In this document: piece by piece, positions 34,693 through 45,735 of the stretch
How positions within the stretch are numbered: the stretch's first letter is position 1
Layout of the letters: each line of letters begins with the position of its first letter
Origin: Cricetomys ansorgei
Lineage: Eukaryota; Chordata; Mammalia; Rodentia; Nesomyidae
Assembly (NCBI GenBank): GCA_026225945.1
Contig: JAMJFZ010000181.1
Span: 3,224,001 to 3,288,000, forward strand
Length of the DNA stretch: 64,000 nucleotides
Reading direction: 5' to 3'
Notes under the pieces: generated by a model
Database searches by the model: none
Seen by the model: only the letters and a program-made list of their open reading frames with translations
Told to the model about the DNA's origin: nothing
Translations under genes and position numbers: made by a program

Positions 34693-34954
34693 AAGTGAAG
34701 AGAAAACAGAAAGCAGAAAGCAGAGAAAGTGGTGATAACTTTGGATCCTGTTGCTAGTTCTGTCCCCACAGTGGCCTTGTTCTTGCTATAATTCTTTCAG
34801 TTTTAGGATGTGGCCCTGATTTCTTAGAAAATGCACCTTACATTCAAATGGAGTTTTTTCTTGTGTTTTTTCCTTCCCTTTGCTTTTCTTCTTTCTTAAA
34901 ATACAAAGAATATACAATTAATTTAGAATTTTAATCATAAATATTTTCCTTTTT

Positions 34955-35100
34955 TCCCCCTGAGACAGGGTTTCTCTGTTGTAACTCTGGCTCTCTGGAA
35001 CTCACTCCGTAGACCAGGCCGGCCTCCAACTCACAGAGATCTGCCTGTCTCTGTCTCCAGAGTGCTGGAATCAAAGGCATGCGCCAACACTGCCTGGCCT
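34955..35100 (-). mobile_element. B1 SINE
   Basis: Complement of B1: ctgagacagggtttctctgt, tgtaactctggctctctgg, ccgtagaccaggccggcctc, a caacactgcctggcct end. Flanked by approximate repeats of aaatattt/aaatacat. Confidence 0.85.
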
Positions 35101-36439
35101 AAATACATATTCACGTAAAGCATTTAGAACAATACATTTCTGTTTAAACATGGCATCCCACGAATGTTGATATAGTATGTTTTTATTTTTGTTCAATTTC
35201 AAGTATTTTATGAATACGTCTCTCATTTTTTTGTTTTGTTTATGAATTGTTTACAATTATGGTGTATAATTCCCACATTCCTAGTGACTTCCCCATATTT
35301 TCTGTATATAACTCCTAATTAAATTCTGTGGTTGTTAGAGAACATTGCTGTCTGATTTCTAGCATTTTTAATTGAGCCTTGTGCCTTCACATCTGGCCTT
35401 ATCGTTGTGCACGGTCCACATGGAGCTGAGTCAAGCACACACTCTGTGGTCTAGGGGAAATGTTCTCAAAATGTCAATTAGTCCTCATGATCGATGGCAC
35501 AGGTCAGTCCTACTGTATCTTTACCTTTTTCCTGTCTACTTGTCCCATCAATTATGGAAGTAGAGATGTCGAAGTTGTGCTCAAATGGATTTATATTCAG
35601 ATAATGTGATCATTGATTTCTTCTCTAAGAAGAAGAGACACAAATAAAAAAAAAAGAGGCTGCTAAAAGTGGGGAAGTGTTAAGACAGACATCTATGACA
35701 TTTTCATATCTTGCCTGGGTCATGCATAAATAGCACCACACTGGGGCATTTTATCTTTGTGTGGTTAGTTGCTGGGGGTATCAACAGACAGAAAATACCT
35801 TCTCCACTGCACTCTTTGCTGCTTGTGTGGTGCTCCTGGAGGCTGGGAGCTCCTGGAAGCTAGACTTGTCTGGAGGGGTGGGTATTCTGGATGGCTACAT
35901 TCTCTAGACAGCAGGACTTATGGCCTAGACCATAACTTCAATATCTCCTGGAAAGCCCCTGACGCAACTTTTTAAGTACTCAGCTACGTTAGGGTAGCAT
36001 CAAAAGGCTTTTCACAGAAATTTACAGCATTAATATTCCTTTCAAAGTTTTCTTCCATATGATCACTTTTATTAACACAATTTTAAAGCAGAAAATTAAT
36101 GGTAGGGTTAGCTCTTATAGCCTCACATGACTGCAGCCAGGATGCTGTGTGTATTAGAGAAAAGGGTCTCTTACAGTCCAGGAACAGGCCATGACCGCCC
36201 GGCTTCCCATGGGTGGAGATGTAATGACAAGAGAAGTATGTTGAAAAGTTAGATGGCCCTGGTAAGCATACTTTGGTCTTAAATTTATGTGCACACTCTT
36301 AAGTTTTTCCTGTGATAAAAATAAAATGCTGTAAGAGTTTCTTTTGAAAGCTGTTATACCTCTGAAGTGTGTTGTAATAACATCAGTTTCTGGCAACGGA
36401 GCCGACGTATTTCTGCCCAAATTACACACACACAGATGT
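35101..36439. other. No recognised feature
   Basis: Apparently unique. The frames at 35372-35975 and 36154-36429 lack splice context. Confidence 0.42.
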
Positions 36440-37094
36440 TATTTTAAAGGCAACAACCCAGCAATTATCCACGATGTGATCACATTTCCAACTATTGAGT
36501 AGTGATGCTTGGGAGAAAATGTTGCGTTTTAATGGATGACATCAATATGGAGTTTCATACAATAAAAGCACAGGCAAGGACAAAGGCAATCCATCATTGA
36601 TAATATTTAACAGCAATGTGTAAGTGTGGCAATATTCCCCTGCACACTTTATATAGAGCTGGCTGCTTGTAGTCTATTTATATTTGTTTACCTAAGTGCT
36701 CGTAGAATATTTTCTGTATTTTTTCTTAACCAGCATCATAATAGGCTTGTGATTTTATATATAGCCATATATTTTCTTCCTTGAGGCTCTGTTTTATTTA
36801 AGCAACCTGTCTTCCATTTATACAGTTTTTAAACTAATGGATTATAATAATTACTAATGAATGAACAATTGCATTTGTTTATATATGTAATTGGAAACAA
36901 TGGGTAATCTTTATTAATCACAAGGGAAAATGAGCTCCCACTGATTGAACTAAAGATTGAAACAAACAACCTGTGAAACATAATTATCTTTGATGGGGTG
37001 ATATAATTTCCTTGTGCATTGATGTGAATGTTACGACTGTCATACTTTCATGGTTTATGTGCATGCCAATGTCAGCAAATTTTCTAGAAGCTGT
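36440..37094. promoter_or_regulatory. Repeat-free AT-rich block, possible regulatory element
   Basis: No repeat is recognisable. Between 36830 and 36930 there is a cluster of TAAT/ATTA homeodomain core words (taatggattataataattac), SOX-like aacaat words (36864-36869 and 36896-36901), and attaatca. Such clusters are common in conserved non-coding elements, but AT-rich DNA yields them by chance too. Conservation cannot be judged here. Confidence 0.25.
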
Positions 37095-37398
37095 CTCACA
37101 CCATCATGGACTAAATGAAAATGCCACATTCTGTTATCATGTCGCCCGTGCCAACCAAAGTGACTTATAAACCTCCATGTCTTCATCTCTTGCGAGTTTG
37201 TTACTTAGAACCTCACTGACCCAGTTCTGTTCCACCACATGGTCCTTGCTAAGATGTGTTCCTTCACTACAGGCTCAAAATCAGTGGAATCAGTTGATGG
37301 AATGAAACCTCTGAAAACTATGAGGCAAAATAAACCTTCTCATTTTATAAATTACCTCAAGTGTTTTGTTACAGTGTCAGAAAGTAGCACACTCTTCA
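37095..37398 (+). mobile_element. MLT1-like MaLR LTR remnant
   Basis: The right half is clear: tggaatgaaacctctgaaaa, tgaggcaaaataaaccttct, caagtgttttgttacagtgt, then agaaagtagcacac. The AATAAA at 37329-37334 fits the LTR polyadenylation signal. The left half is decayed. Confidence 0.55.
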
Positions 37399-37739
37399 AG
37401 AGCTATCGTCTTTCTCCTGCCACTTGAATGAATATCCACATTCCTTTAGGGAGGTCCCAGGTCAGTTACCACTGTTGTATCTGGCATGCTTGCTCACAGG
37501 ACATTTATCTCTTTCAGTAGATGGACTGTGAGTCTGAAGACGGCTCAGTTCTGCCAAGTGACTGTGACAATGCACTGGCGAAGCTGAGCTCATTCTCCTG
37601 CTTATCCAACAGTATTCTTGTAAATCAGAGAGATTCTAGCTTGATTCCATGACCATAATCCAGTTTTAGGGTATTTCCTACACATCTTTGCCCCGTATAA
37701 AGTCTATCCTGGTCTCACTTTGAGTCCCAGACAACTGTT

Positions 37740-37830
37740 TATCTGTTTTCCCTCTCAGGTGTTGTATATGATTGGAATCACACGGTATGTACTCTTTTAC
37801 ATCTGCTTGTTTTCAGTTTGCACAAGGTGT
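37740..37830 (-). mobile_element. L1M fragment 1
   Basis: Complement-type old L1 words: tatatgattggaatcacacg, gtatgtactcttttacatct. Continues at 38186 beyond an inserted LTR. Confidence 0.42.
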
Positions 37831-38185
37831 TGTACTAGTTGCTTCTGCTTTGCTGTGACCTGTGACCAAAATACCTGCCAGAAACAATTTAGAGAGGGAG
37901 GGAGTTATTTTAGTTAATGGATTCAGAGATACTTCAGTGTCACACCAGGGAGCGACATGAGGTGTTGGCTCTGTCAGTGGAGGTGGGAGTGAGTGGCGGA
38001 GGGTTTTCACATGGTGCAGAGCAGGATGCAGAGAGAACACAGGCTGGTGAGTATAACCTTCAAAGGCCCATCCCTACCAACCTTCTTCAGGCAGCTTTGG
38101 TTCACCTGCTAAAGGTTCCAGCCACAGGCTGGGGACCAAATGGTCAAAATACGATCCTTGGGCAGACATTCCAGATTCAAACAAT
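37831..38185 (-). mobile_element. MT/MTE-type LTR inside L1M
   Basis: Complement of an MT-class LTR: gctgtgacctgtgaccaaaa, agagagggagggagttattt, a gatgcagagagaacacaggctgg segment, a cccaccag-type middle, and a degenerate terminus near caaacaataacaa. More diverged than the copy at 17266. Confidence 0.55.
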
Positions 38186-38310
38186 AACAAGTTCTTTCCA
38201 TTTTGTAGCAATATAAACATTTAGTTAGTTTTATGGCTGAGTAGATGCCCATGTATAGATAGTCCGTGCTGCCATCTATTTACCAACTAATAGGTATCGG
38301 ATTGTTCATA
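38186..38310 (-). mobile_element. L1M fragment 2
   Basis: Old L1 complement: tatggctgagtagatgccca, a gtccgtgctgccatctatt segment, accaactaataggtatcgga. Resumes where 37830 stops. Confidence 0.45.
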
Positions 38311-38552
38311 GATTTGCTTATTTGTTTTTTATTTTATGTGTATGAATGTCATGAATGTCTGCCTGCAAGTATGTAAGTATGTGTACCACACGTGTGCCTG
38401 GTACCTGGGGAAGGTCAGAAGATGGTGTCAGATTCCCTGGGACTAGAGTTACAGATGGTTGTGAGCCTCCATGTGCGTGCTGGGAATTGAACCTAGGTCG
38501 CTTGCAAGAGCAGCAAGTATTCTTAATCTCTGAGGAAGCTCTTTGGTTCTCA
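38311..38552 (-). mobile_element. B2/B3-class SINE inside L1M
   Basis: Complement order: ttttattttatgtgtatgaa, a cacacgtgtgcctggtacc segment, gtcagaagatggtgtcagat, gtgctgggaattgaacctag, caagagcagcaagtattctt. Both overlapping frames are SINE DNA. Confidence 0.68.
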
Positions 38553-38584
38553 TATACAAATCTTAACATGCATATATTTTAATT

Positions 38585-38700
38585 TCATGTGGATAAATAC
38601 CTAAGCGTTTTAAAGTTTAAACAGACTATTTTATTCCGATTATGCGAAAGAAATGTGAAAGATTTTTCTGTCCACATGATATGGTAGCTTCTGTGTAGAA
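38585..38700 (-). mobile_element. L1M fragment 3
   Basis: Old L1 complement: catgtggataaatacctaag, then a degenerate continuation. Third piece of the same split element. Confidence 0.35.
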
Positions 38701-39394
38701 ATTTATTCACTTTGTCTTCCTCTGAAAAATGATTGCTTCTTTACTTTCTGTTCATGTCTGAAACTCTAAAATAAACTCTGATTTGAGAATCTCAACGTAT
38801 TAATCATGTTTCTCCCTTTGTGCCCAGTCACTGCTTTTTGTACCCGTTGCCAGTTGGGTTACATGTGTTTCCCTAATTATTTCATCCTATCAAGCAGCTT
38901 TGGCTTTCTTTTCATTGTCACACAGCGGTTTAGCTCCTAGAATACTGAATGCTCTTTATTTGGCCTCAGAGAATGTGATGTTTTCCATAATGTCCTTTTA
39001 TGTGTCAAAGGACACCAGCATTTGGAATCACAAACCATAATGAAATAGGTCCTCTTTCAGCTGCCAATTATCTTGTACATTTTCAACAGTTTCCATCATA
39101 CTGGTACAGTATTTTTTTTTTTTTTATTATGGTTAAAGCGGCATTTTAAATGCTGATAAGTCATCCAGTCACTAATGAATTCTTATCGTGATCACTGCTG
39201 GTGCACACATTTTTTATGAAAATGTCTTCTTTTACATCTAGAATATTTTTAAGCCCCTGAATCATGATAAGTTCAATTAAGACAGAGTTGAACTGATAAT
39301 TCATAATAATACATAGTCTCCTATTTGACTTCTAGAAGTGATGAGCTGACACAGTGCTAAAAAATACATAAGAATGAATGGGAATTTGATCCCT
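38701..39394. other. No recognised feature; T run
   Basis: AT-rich, apparently unique, with a 16-base T run at about 39111-39126. Confidence 0.45.
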
Positions 39395-39836
39395 ATCTTA
39401 GTCCTTGTTCTGTTGCTGTGAAGAGTCACCATGAGCAAGGCAACTCTTACAGAAGAAAGCATTTGATTGGGGGCTGGTGTAGAGTTTCAGAGCTTAGTCC
39501 TTTATCATCACGGCAGGGAGCATGGTGGCAGGTAGGCAGGAAGATAGGTGCGGTACTAGAGAAGTAGAGCCACATCCGGATCCACAGACAGCAGGCGGGG
39601 GGTGGGGGGTGGGGGGGTGGAGAGAGAGAGAGAGACAGACAGACAGACACACACACACAGACAGACACTAGGCCTGGCATAGATTTTTGAAATCTCAAAG
39701 CCCACTCCCAGTGATACACTTCCCCCAGCAAAGCCACATCTCCTAATCCTCTTAATCTTCAAACAGTGCCACTCCCTGGTGACTAAGCATGCAAAGATAT
39801 GAGCCCATGGGGGGCATTTTCTTCAAACCACCACAA
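39395..39836 (-). mobile_element. MaLR LTR (MT/ORR class), antisense, with expanded simple repeat
   Basis: Complement order: cttgttctgttgctgtgaag, gagcaaggcaactcttacag, gcatttgattgggggctggt, agctccactccc-type middle, cagtgatacacttcccccag, cactccctggtgactaagca, gggcattttcttcaaaccac. The centre holds a G-rich, GA and GACA tract (39594-39668), which explains the Pro/Val-Cys frames on the minus strand. Confidence 0.7.
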
Positions 39837-40105
39837 TACTCAAGAATTGACACCAGACACCCGAACAGCTCTACTTTCTTTACATCCTCACTCCAAGTTT
39901 TAGTTATTGGAGGTTGGATCCATTTATGGACCTGACTGAGTAACCACACTCTGTCTAAGAAGAGTAAATTAGTATGTCACAATCTACTTAGACTCATTAC
40001 AAGTAGTGACTTATGTTCCTTATCACAAATAACGACGTAGATGAAAGCAAGAATTCTGCTGTTTAGCTTCCTGAGAGTTGTTACGAATATACAACCATTG
40101 GATTG
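39837..40105. other. Possible old L1 tail, otherwise unique
   Basis: Contains ctttacatcctcactccaag, compatible with the decayed L1M seen at 37740-38700. No other feature. Lies downstream of the last candidate exon on the minus strand, with no polyadenylation signal nearby that I can identify. Confidence 0.3.
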
Positions 40106-40142
40106 CTAAAATATGCAGGTAGGGAAATGGTGAAGTGGTAAC

Positions 40143-40314
40143 CTCTGTGGCAGGCTCGGGAAGCGCCGCTCAATCCTGGAGTCACCATCTGAGCAGATGC
40201 AATGTCTTCCACTCAGCTCTCCGTCTGCACTGAGCCTCTCAGACATACAATCACCACTTAGAGTAGCTTTTAAGGCTCCGGAAGCCCGCTCCGAGTCTTC
40301 CGTATGACTAACTG
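40143..40314 (-). CDS. Putative coding exon 3 of an unidentified gene
   Basis: Read on the minus strand, a strong pyrimidine tract (cttctcttgtccgtttgtctt) leads into ttttcag, and 56 codons stay open: Ser/Glu/Asp-rich, starting AVSHTEDSERASG and ending IERRFPSLPQ. Eight CpGs survive in 172 bp of otherwise CpG-poor DNA, which fits coding constraint. The other two frames hit stops almost at once. The right border is uncertain: the only nearby GT is a weak donor (gag|gttacc at 40142-40141). If there is no donor, the frame ends at a TAG (40108-40106) and this is a terminal exon. The composition suggests a disordered intracellular segment. No family recognised. Confidence 0.42.
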
Positions 40315-40340
40315 CTGAAAAGACAAACGGACAAGAGAAG
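40315..40340 (-). promoter_or_regulatory. Splice acceptor tract of candidate exon 3
   Basis: About 20 of the 26 bases before the exon are pyrimidine on the minus strand, ending ttttcag. A second CAG directly follows, so an alternative acceptor 3 bases in (NAGNAG type) is possible without changing frame. Confidence 0.45.
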
Positions 40341-40840
40341 CAAAGGCATGCTTGAGTAGAAGAAACATCTTCCACAAACCTCTCTAATTGAAGAACACAA
40401 CCATGGTGTTAAAAATAGTAAGTGGAAAATGTTGGTTTTAAATCCAAGTTTTTAATTTGGAAAAACTCGCATTATTCATACCATTCTATACGTAGTTTTC
40501 TCCGGAAAATTTTTATAATTGCATTCATCTGGAAGGACTCTTATCATTTTTTTTTTTTTTTTTACATCAAATGTGGCATGCCTATCAGAGATAAATAAAA
40601 TGTTACAAACAACTTTTTGACTCTGGATGTGCTAAGCATTTCCCTTCTATACTTTCTGGGGTATTGGAGAAGCTCCATATTGTTTTGAAACTATTCTCCA
40701 AGTTGTCTCAATAATAAAATTCTCTTTGCCAATTCCAAAGTCACCGGCAAATCTAAGAAGGAAGATAGAGGACGGAAAAAATTTTAAACATTTCCAAAAT
40801 ATACTTTTCTGACACAGAGTCAGCATGACCCAATACTTAC

Positions 40841-40920
40841 CTGCTATAAATGTGGGCTGCTTTGAGATCTCCACATGGAAGGCACCGAGGAAGGAAGGCA
40901 TTGTTACCACTGACTGTACT
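40841..40920 (-). CDS. Putative coding exon 2 of an unidentified gene
   Basis: An 80-bp block with a near-perfect donor (agcag|gtaagtatt, GT at 40840-40839) and a T-rich acceptor (caagctttttgcttggcaggcag). The frame that continues into exon 3 reads VQSVVTMPSFLGAFHVEISK and then QPTFIA. Its end phase (one base of a codon) is what exon 3 needs. One of the two other frames stops at once; the other is open here but meets a stop in exon 3. Alternative acceptor 4 bases upstream. No family recognised. Confidence 0.38.
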
Positions 40921-41390
40921 CTGCCTGCCAAGCAAAAAGCTTGAAATCACAGACTCAAGCTACATAGCTCAGCCTCTCTAGAAAGTTACTCCGTAAAACA
41001 TGAGCAAAAATCTCTAGCTTATCAGCAAACTTCAATAACATACACAAGTTTATGATTCTAATAATGAAAAAACCTGTTATTTCCTTTAACTGGCAGAGTA
41101 AGAATTAAATGATGTTTTATCAAGAAGGAAAGGTGAAAGTTGTTTGACAGATTAATAGCTACACAGAAAACTTGTCAACATAGAATAGGGCAAAATGATA
41201 CCTCATCTTAAATATTATTGTCATTTTTATTATCTGTATGCCCAAGGAAAAGAGAGCCCCCAACTCATTTTTGCCTGGAATAAAGGAATGACCTATGTAT
41301 CATGTAGTTTAGTTGGTAATTTTCTTTTCTTTCTGAGAGACACATTCTTTGAGATGACAGGTACTCTATCCATTTTCTTACCACTTGATA

Positions 41391-41550
41391 CACACACACA
41401 CATACACACACACACACACACACTTATATAAGTGTGTGTGTGTGTGTGTATATATATGTGTGTATATATACATATATATGTGTGTATATATATAAACACA
41501 TATGTATATATATGTGTGTATATATACACACATATATATAATAAACTATT
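41391..41550. repeat. Palindromic (CA)n-(TG)n-(TA)n microsatellite
   Basis: A CA run (41391-41423) meets acttatataagt, itself a palindrome, and then a TG run (41432-41448). This makes a long inverted repeat. About 100 bp of TATA/TGTG/CACA alternation follow. The 135-codon minus frame here (Ile/Tyr/His/Thr-rich) is an artefact. Confidence 0.96.
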
Positions 41551-42454
41551 GGACAGACTTATATCAAAGGCTTGAGCTGAAAACGCCAAGAACATAAGCC
41601 TGCTCGTGGCAACCCCTGATATCATGAAAGACGATTCATTGTCTTTTGACTTGGCTACCTGTTGACCCAAGAGAACTTCTTTGATTTGGGTCATGCTCAC
41701 ATTTGGCTGGGCTATTAAAAATATTTTTAAAAAGCTGGAAACAAAAATATTAAACAGTCCTTTTCTTTTAATGTGTTTAAGAAATGACTTTGAATTATTT
41801 TGAAATGTAAAAATGCACGGTTTTTTTAAATAACCAAAGCAACATGTGCTTGCTGTTCAAAACTAGAAAATAGGAGAAAATAAGCACATATTTGTATTCT
41901 GTGTTTAACATTCTTCAGTTAAAATTCTAGTCTGTCCAAAACACTTCCTTTCCTTTATACAAACATTATGCAATGCTTTTGGAAAAAAAATTACCATCAT
42001 TTATTTTCATTATCCTCATTTTGCATAGCATTTTTACTACTTTTTGACATAACAACAACAACATGAAAATATACCAGCACACGAAATTCCAGCAGCAATT
42101 TCTGTCACAAGGTATAATGACTATTGGCATGTCCTTCTAGAACTTTCTTAGTTTGTAAATCACCATCAAAAATAGCAAAGCTCTTAAATTGGCTTGTTTG
42201 CCAGCAAAAACTCATTGACCGCTCTTAAAGTGTTTGTTGATCTGTCTTCTATTACACAAGCTACTGAACATGTCTTGTGTTGTCTGTTATACTGTCAGAA
42301 ATAAGAGTGTGATATTGCTGATGATGGGACAAGAAGGGATTTTATTATTAAGTGATGTCCTTGAGTAGAAAAGAAGGGCAAAGGTCATGGGCAGGACAGG
42401 ACTCGTCTTCCAAGGGAAGTACAGAATGGCCATTCATCTTTGTTATTTATTTTC
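41551..42454. other. No recognised feature
   Basis: AT-rich, apparently unique, possible intronic sequence of the candidate minus-strand gene. Confidence 0.42.
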
Positions 42455-42577
42455 TTTTGAATTTTTGGAGGCAGGATCTCACTGTTTAGCCTAGGCTGGC
42501 CCTTGAACTGGCAATCCTCCTACCTCACCTTCCTGGCACTACAGGCATACTTCACCATGTCTTGCTGCTTGTTTATT
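42455..42577 (-). mobile_element. B1-like (proto-B1) SINE
   Basis: Complement order with old B1 variants: tttggaggcaggatctcact, agcctaggctggcccttgaa, a cctacctcaccttcctggc segment, ctacaggcatacttcaccat. Diverged, like PB1-type fossils. Confidence 0.5.
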
Positions 42578-44395
42578 CCTTTTAGTGAGGAAGAGAGCCG
42601 AGGGGGATGAGTCCAGGTGCAGGAAATGGGCTGAAGTGATGCTGGGAGGCCAAAGAAATTCCATTCTGATTAATTCTCGTTTCTACAGAGAAGTAGCTCC
42701 AATGACAGAAACAGAGGATGCAGGGCTTATGTTCTCAGTTCAGTTCCTATGAGGAGGACCTCCAATCACAAGCAAAGAATCATTACAACCAAAGCTGGTT
42801 TCTGCAGAGGTTGCGGTATGGAGTAGCTGCCTAGAGAAAGACAGCGGGGATGGAATAGGGACATTGGAATTTCTTGATAGCACTTTGTTTATTTGAGAGC
42901 AGAGCTGATACCGTTAGAAACCCGTTGGCTCCAGGGTGTGTTCACATTTCCCCTTCCTGGTCAGAATCAGCAAATAGGTGTCTTCCACTGCACATGTAGT
43001 AAGCGTGCAAAGGAACAGGACAGGCAAACACCTGTCATATATCCAGCCGCAATGGGGAAACCACAGGTAGACAGAATAAACAGCATAGGAAGCAATGAAC
43101 CACGGACCCAGACTCAAAGCAGAATGGCCTCTGTGGTTAAATGAAAACCACAGATGTACCAGGTCAGCAGACTTTAAGCCAAGGAGTTTCACAGCCAGGG
43201 TGTCCTGAACTCAGAAAAGCATGGATAATGGATTGCTTACTCAGTCTTACTGTTTGCTGTGCTGTGGACTTAACCTTAAATCTGTCTAAAGTGGTGTCAT
43301 CAATAGTGTCTCATAACTTCTGCTAACAATAAATTCTCACACATATTTTTGGTCGTCATTATTTTCGGATCATATATTTTCAATTCACACCCTTGCTAAA
43401 AGTGTATTTGTAACCCCCAAGTTAATACTGCGGATGGTTTCATGGTTACTCATAGATAAGTACGGAAAAATGAAAAATCTGTCAGTTCACAGACACAGCC
43501 CTTGCTGAAGCCAAATGAGGTGATTTTCTGCCTTTTCCGTTTCAGTGGTCATATTATAAACAAGTGTCCTTTTTTGTGGTCCTGTTGGCAACCTGCTTTA
43601 AGCATTTCTGGTTGGTTACTTCTCTATGCTTAAATGTCTCTCCATAGAGCTGAACTGCTGATCAGTGTTCGCAAGCACAGGAAGGCCCATATGCTGTTAG
43701 AGGAAATGCATGTCTTGAATAAGCGATGTTCAGGTCTGAGTTAATAGTGCTGCTGGCCATGAGTCCAGTGGTAATTAACAGCACGTGTTGCATAAGGTAT
43801 CTTTAAAGAGAAACACAGTCTACGTTAAAACTAAGCATTACCGGCTGATGAAAATGTTATAACTGGGGGCTCCCAAGAACCCAATGCAGAATTTCCTCTA
43901 GGAGCAATGGATTAGTATTTGTTAATTCGGCGTTTGTGGTGTACTTGGTAAAACACAGCTACTTTGAAAAATGACTACCAACTGTATGTTGTCTATTAAC
44001 ACAGTATGCAAAGTGTGTCAGAAATGAAGAACTCTTTGCCTTTTTTATTCCAGGTCATGGAACCCAACCCTGTCTGTGTGCTCTTTCTCATTAGATTTTC
44101 TATGCACCATGCTCTGGGTCCGGTAGGTAGCTCCGCACCCCAGAAGCCCCCTTTCTGCCCTGTAAACACTAGGAATTTGCCACTAATGCCTGCACTGGAG
44201 TCCCTGTGGGGGGTTTGAGGATCACATTCTCATTTCATATACCTTTCTAAAAGAAGCGTTGAGTTTTGAATCTCTTCCGTGTTGGTGCTGTGCACCCTGT
44301 CTCCCCTCCCACAGCCCCTGCTCTATATCCTGCAAATTCTCCTGATTCCTGTGATGACTTTGTGCTGAGTCAGTTGCCTGTGTTGAACAACAATA
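42578..44395. other. No recognised repeat
   Basis: 1.8 kb of apparently unique DNA. The opposed frames at 42893-43192 and the plus frame 44006-44218 have no exon borders that I would defend. Confidence 0.42.
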
Positions 44396-44570
44396 TTCAG
44401 CCTTGTTTTTGTTTTCCGAGACAAGGTCTCTCTGTTGTAACCCTGGCTGTCCTGGAACTCACTCTGTACACCAGGCTGGCGTCAGACTCACAGAGATCCG
44501 CTTGCCTCTGCCTCCCTAGTGGTGGGATTAAAGACGCGGGCCACCACCACCACCTGGCTTCTTCAGCCTT
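44396..44570 (-). mobile_element. B1 SINE with 9-bp target duplication
   Basis: Complement of B1: ttccgagacaaggtctctct, gttgtaaccctggctgtcct, ctctgtacaccaggctggcg, cttgcctctgcctccctagt, accaccaccacctggc. Flanked by ttcagcctt at 44396-44404 and 44562-44570. Confidence 0.86.
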
Positions 44571-44651
44571 TCTTTTCCAGCATATTTCTGGTTAAGGTTT
44601 GATCTGAGGGCAGTTCTCCTCAGGGAATTGAAGGTTGGCAACATTGGCGCT

Positions 44652-45018
44652 TAAGGTGGTTTGAATGGAAATGGCCACAGCCCCAAGGGGAGGGGCACTA
44701 TTAGGAGGCGTGTCCTTGATGGAGGGGGCGTGTCCTTGTTGGAGGAGGTGAGGCCTGATTGGAGGAATTGTGTCCCTGGGGGTGAGCTTGAGGTTTCCGA
44801 TGCTCCAGCCAATGTCATTCTCCTATTGCTGTCTGTGGATCCAAATGAACTCCCAGCTACTCTCCAGCACCATGTCTGCCTGTGTGCCACCAGTTTCCTG
44901 ACATGATGACGATGGACTACACCTCTGACCGTAAGCCAGCTCCAATTCAATTCTTTCGTTTGTAAGAGTTGCTGTGGTCATGGTGCCTCTTCACAGCAAT
45001 AGAACCCTAATTCAGACA
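44652..45018 (+). mobile_element. MaLR LTR (MT/ORR class), sense
   Basis: Order: aaggtggtttgaatggaaat, two adjacent ggaggcgtgtccttg-type units (about 44704-44750), ctctccagcaccatgtctgc, gatgacgatggactacacct, ttgctgtggtcatggtgcct, cttcacagcaatagaaccct. Same class as 57232 and, in reverse, 39395. The opposed frames at 44651-44950 are LTR DNA. Confidence 0.67.
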
Positions 45019-45047
45019 GTTTATATACGCCTCCGTCTTGCCATTCT

Positions 45048-45195
45048 AACACTGATCTAGGCGCTGCTGTGAAGGGACTGTCCACGTGATACGTGTGATT
45101 ACAGCCCCTAATCGGCTGCATAAAGTTAATCAAGACAACGATTACCCTCTAGGAAAAGCAGATACTTAAATTATCTGCTCTTCATTTTCACCTCA
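45048..45195. repeat. Possible ancient interspersed repeat
   Basis: The words ggcgctgctgtgaagggact, gtgtgattacagcccctaat and agttaatcaagacaacgatt look like an old mammal-wide element, but I cannot name it. Confidence 0.25.
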
Positions 45196-45519
45196 CCTGC
45201 AATCTTTTCAGACTTACTCAGTTGGAAGTCTTTTTTTAAAAGGCTTAAAGCCTCCTTAAGTGAATGACTAGCAACAGCTACTGGGGTGGTCCATAATTGT
45301 TTCTCTTGCCCTAGACTTCCCCTCCAGACTTCAGATCTAAGCCAGCTCTAGAACTGCCTGTTCACCATTAACAAAATATCAAACCTCTTTAAACTGTTTA
45401 CACATCTGCTGCTGGTTTTGTCCCTCTAGGTTGAACCCAGACATGGGTTCGTGTTGTTGACTCCCCATCCCTGTGGTTCTTTCTTCCTCTGTAATAGTCT
45501 ATCCTTAGGGATAGCATGG

Positions 45520-45735
45520 GATGGGCATTCAAATCTTGGCTCTACCACTTTCTGGCTCAAAGAAAAGGAAAGTTACTTTAACATATCAAGTCTCAGTTAC
45601 CATTTCTGTTAAATGGGTATCCTAATGATATATGCCTTGTAGAACTGTTGTGGAGATAAATGTATCTAATGTGTGTTAAGCACTTAAAACAACATTGAGT
45701 ATATTGAAATCTACCAATAAATGGATTTATACATA
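45520..45735 (+). repeat. MIR SINE
   Basis: Order: gggcattcaaatcttggctc, taccactttctggctc, caagtctcagttaccatttc, tgttaaatgggtatcctaat, tgtagaactgttgtggagat, agcacttaaaacaacattga, accaataaatgg. One of the better kept MIRs here. Confidence 0.58.

Noticed and set aside
41293..41700. 135-codon minus-strand frame
   Set aside because: Mostly translation of the CA/TG/TA microsatellite.
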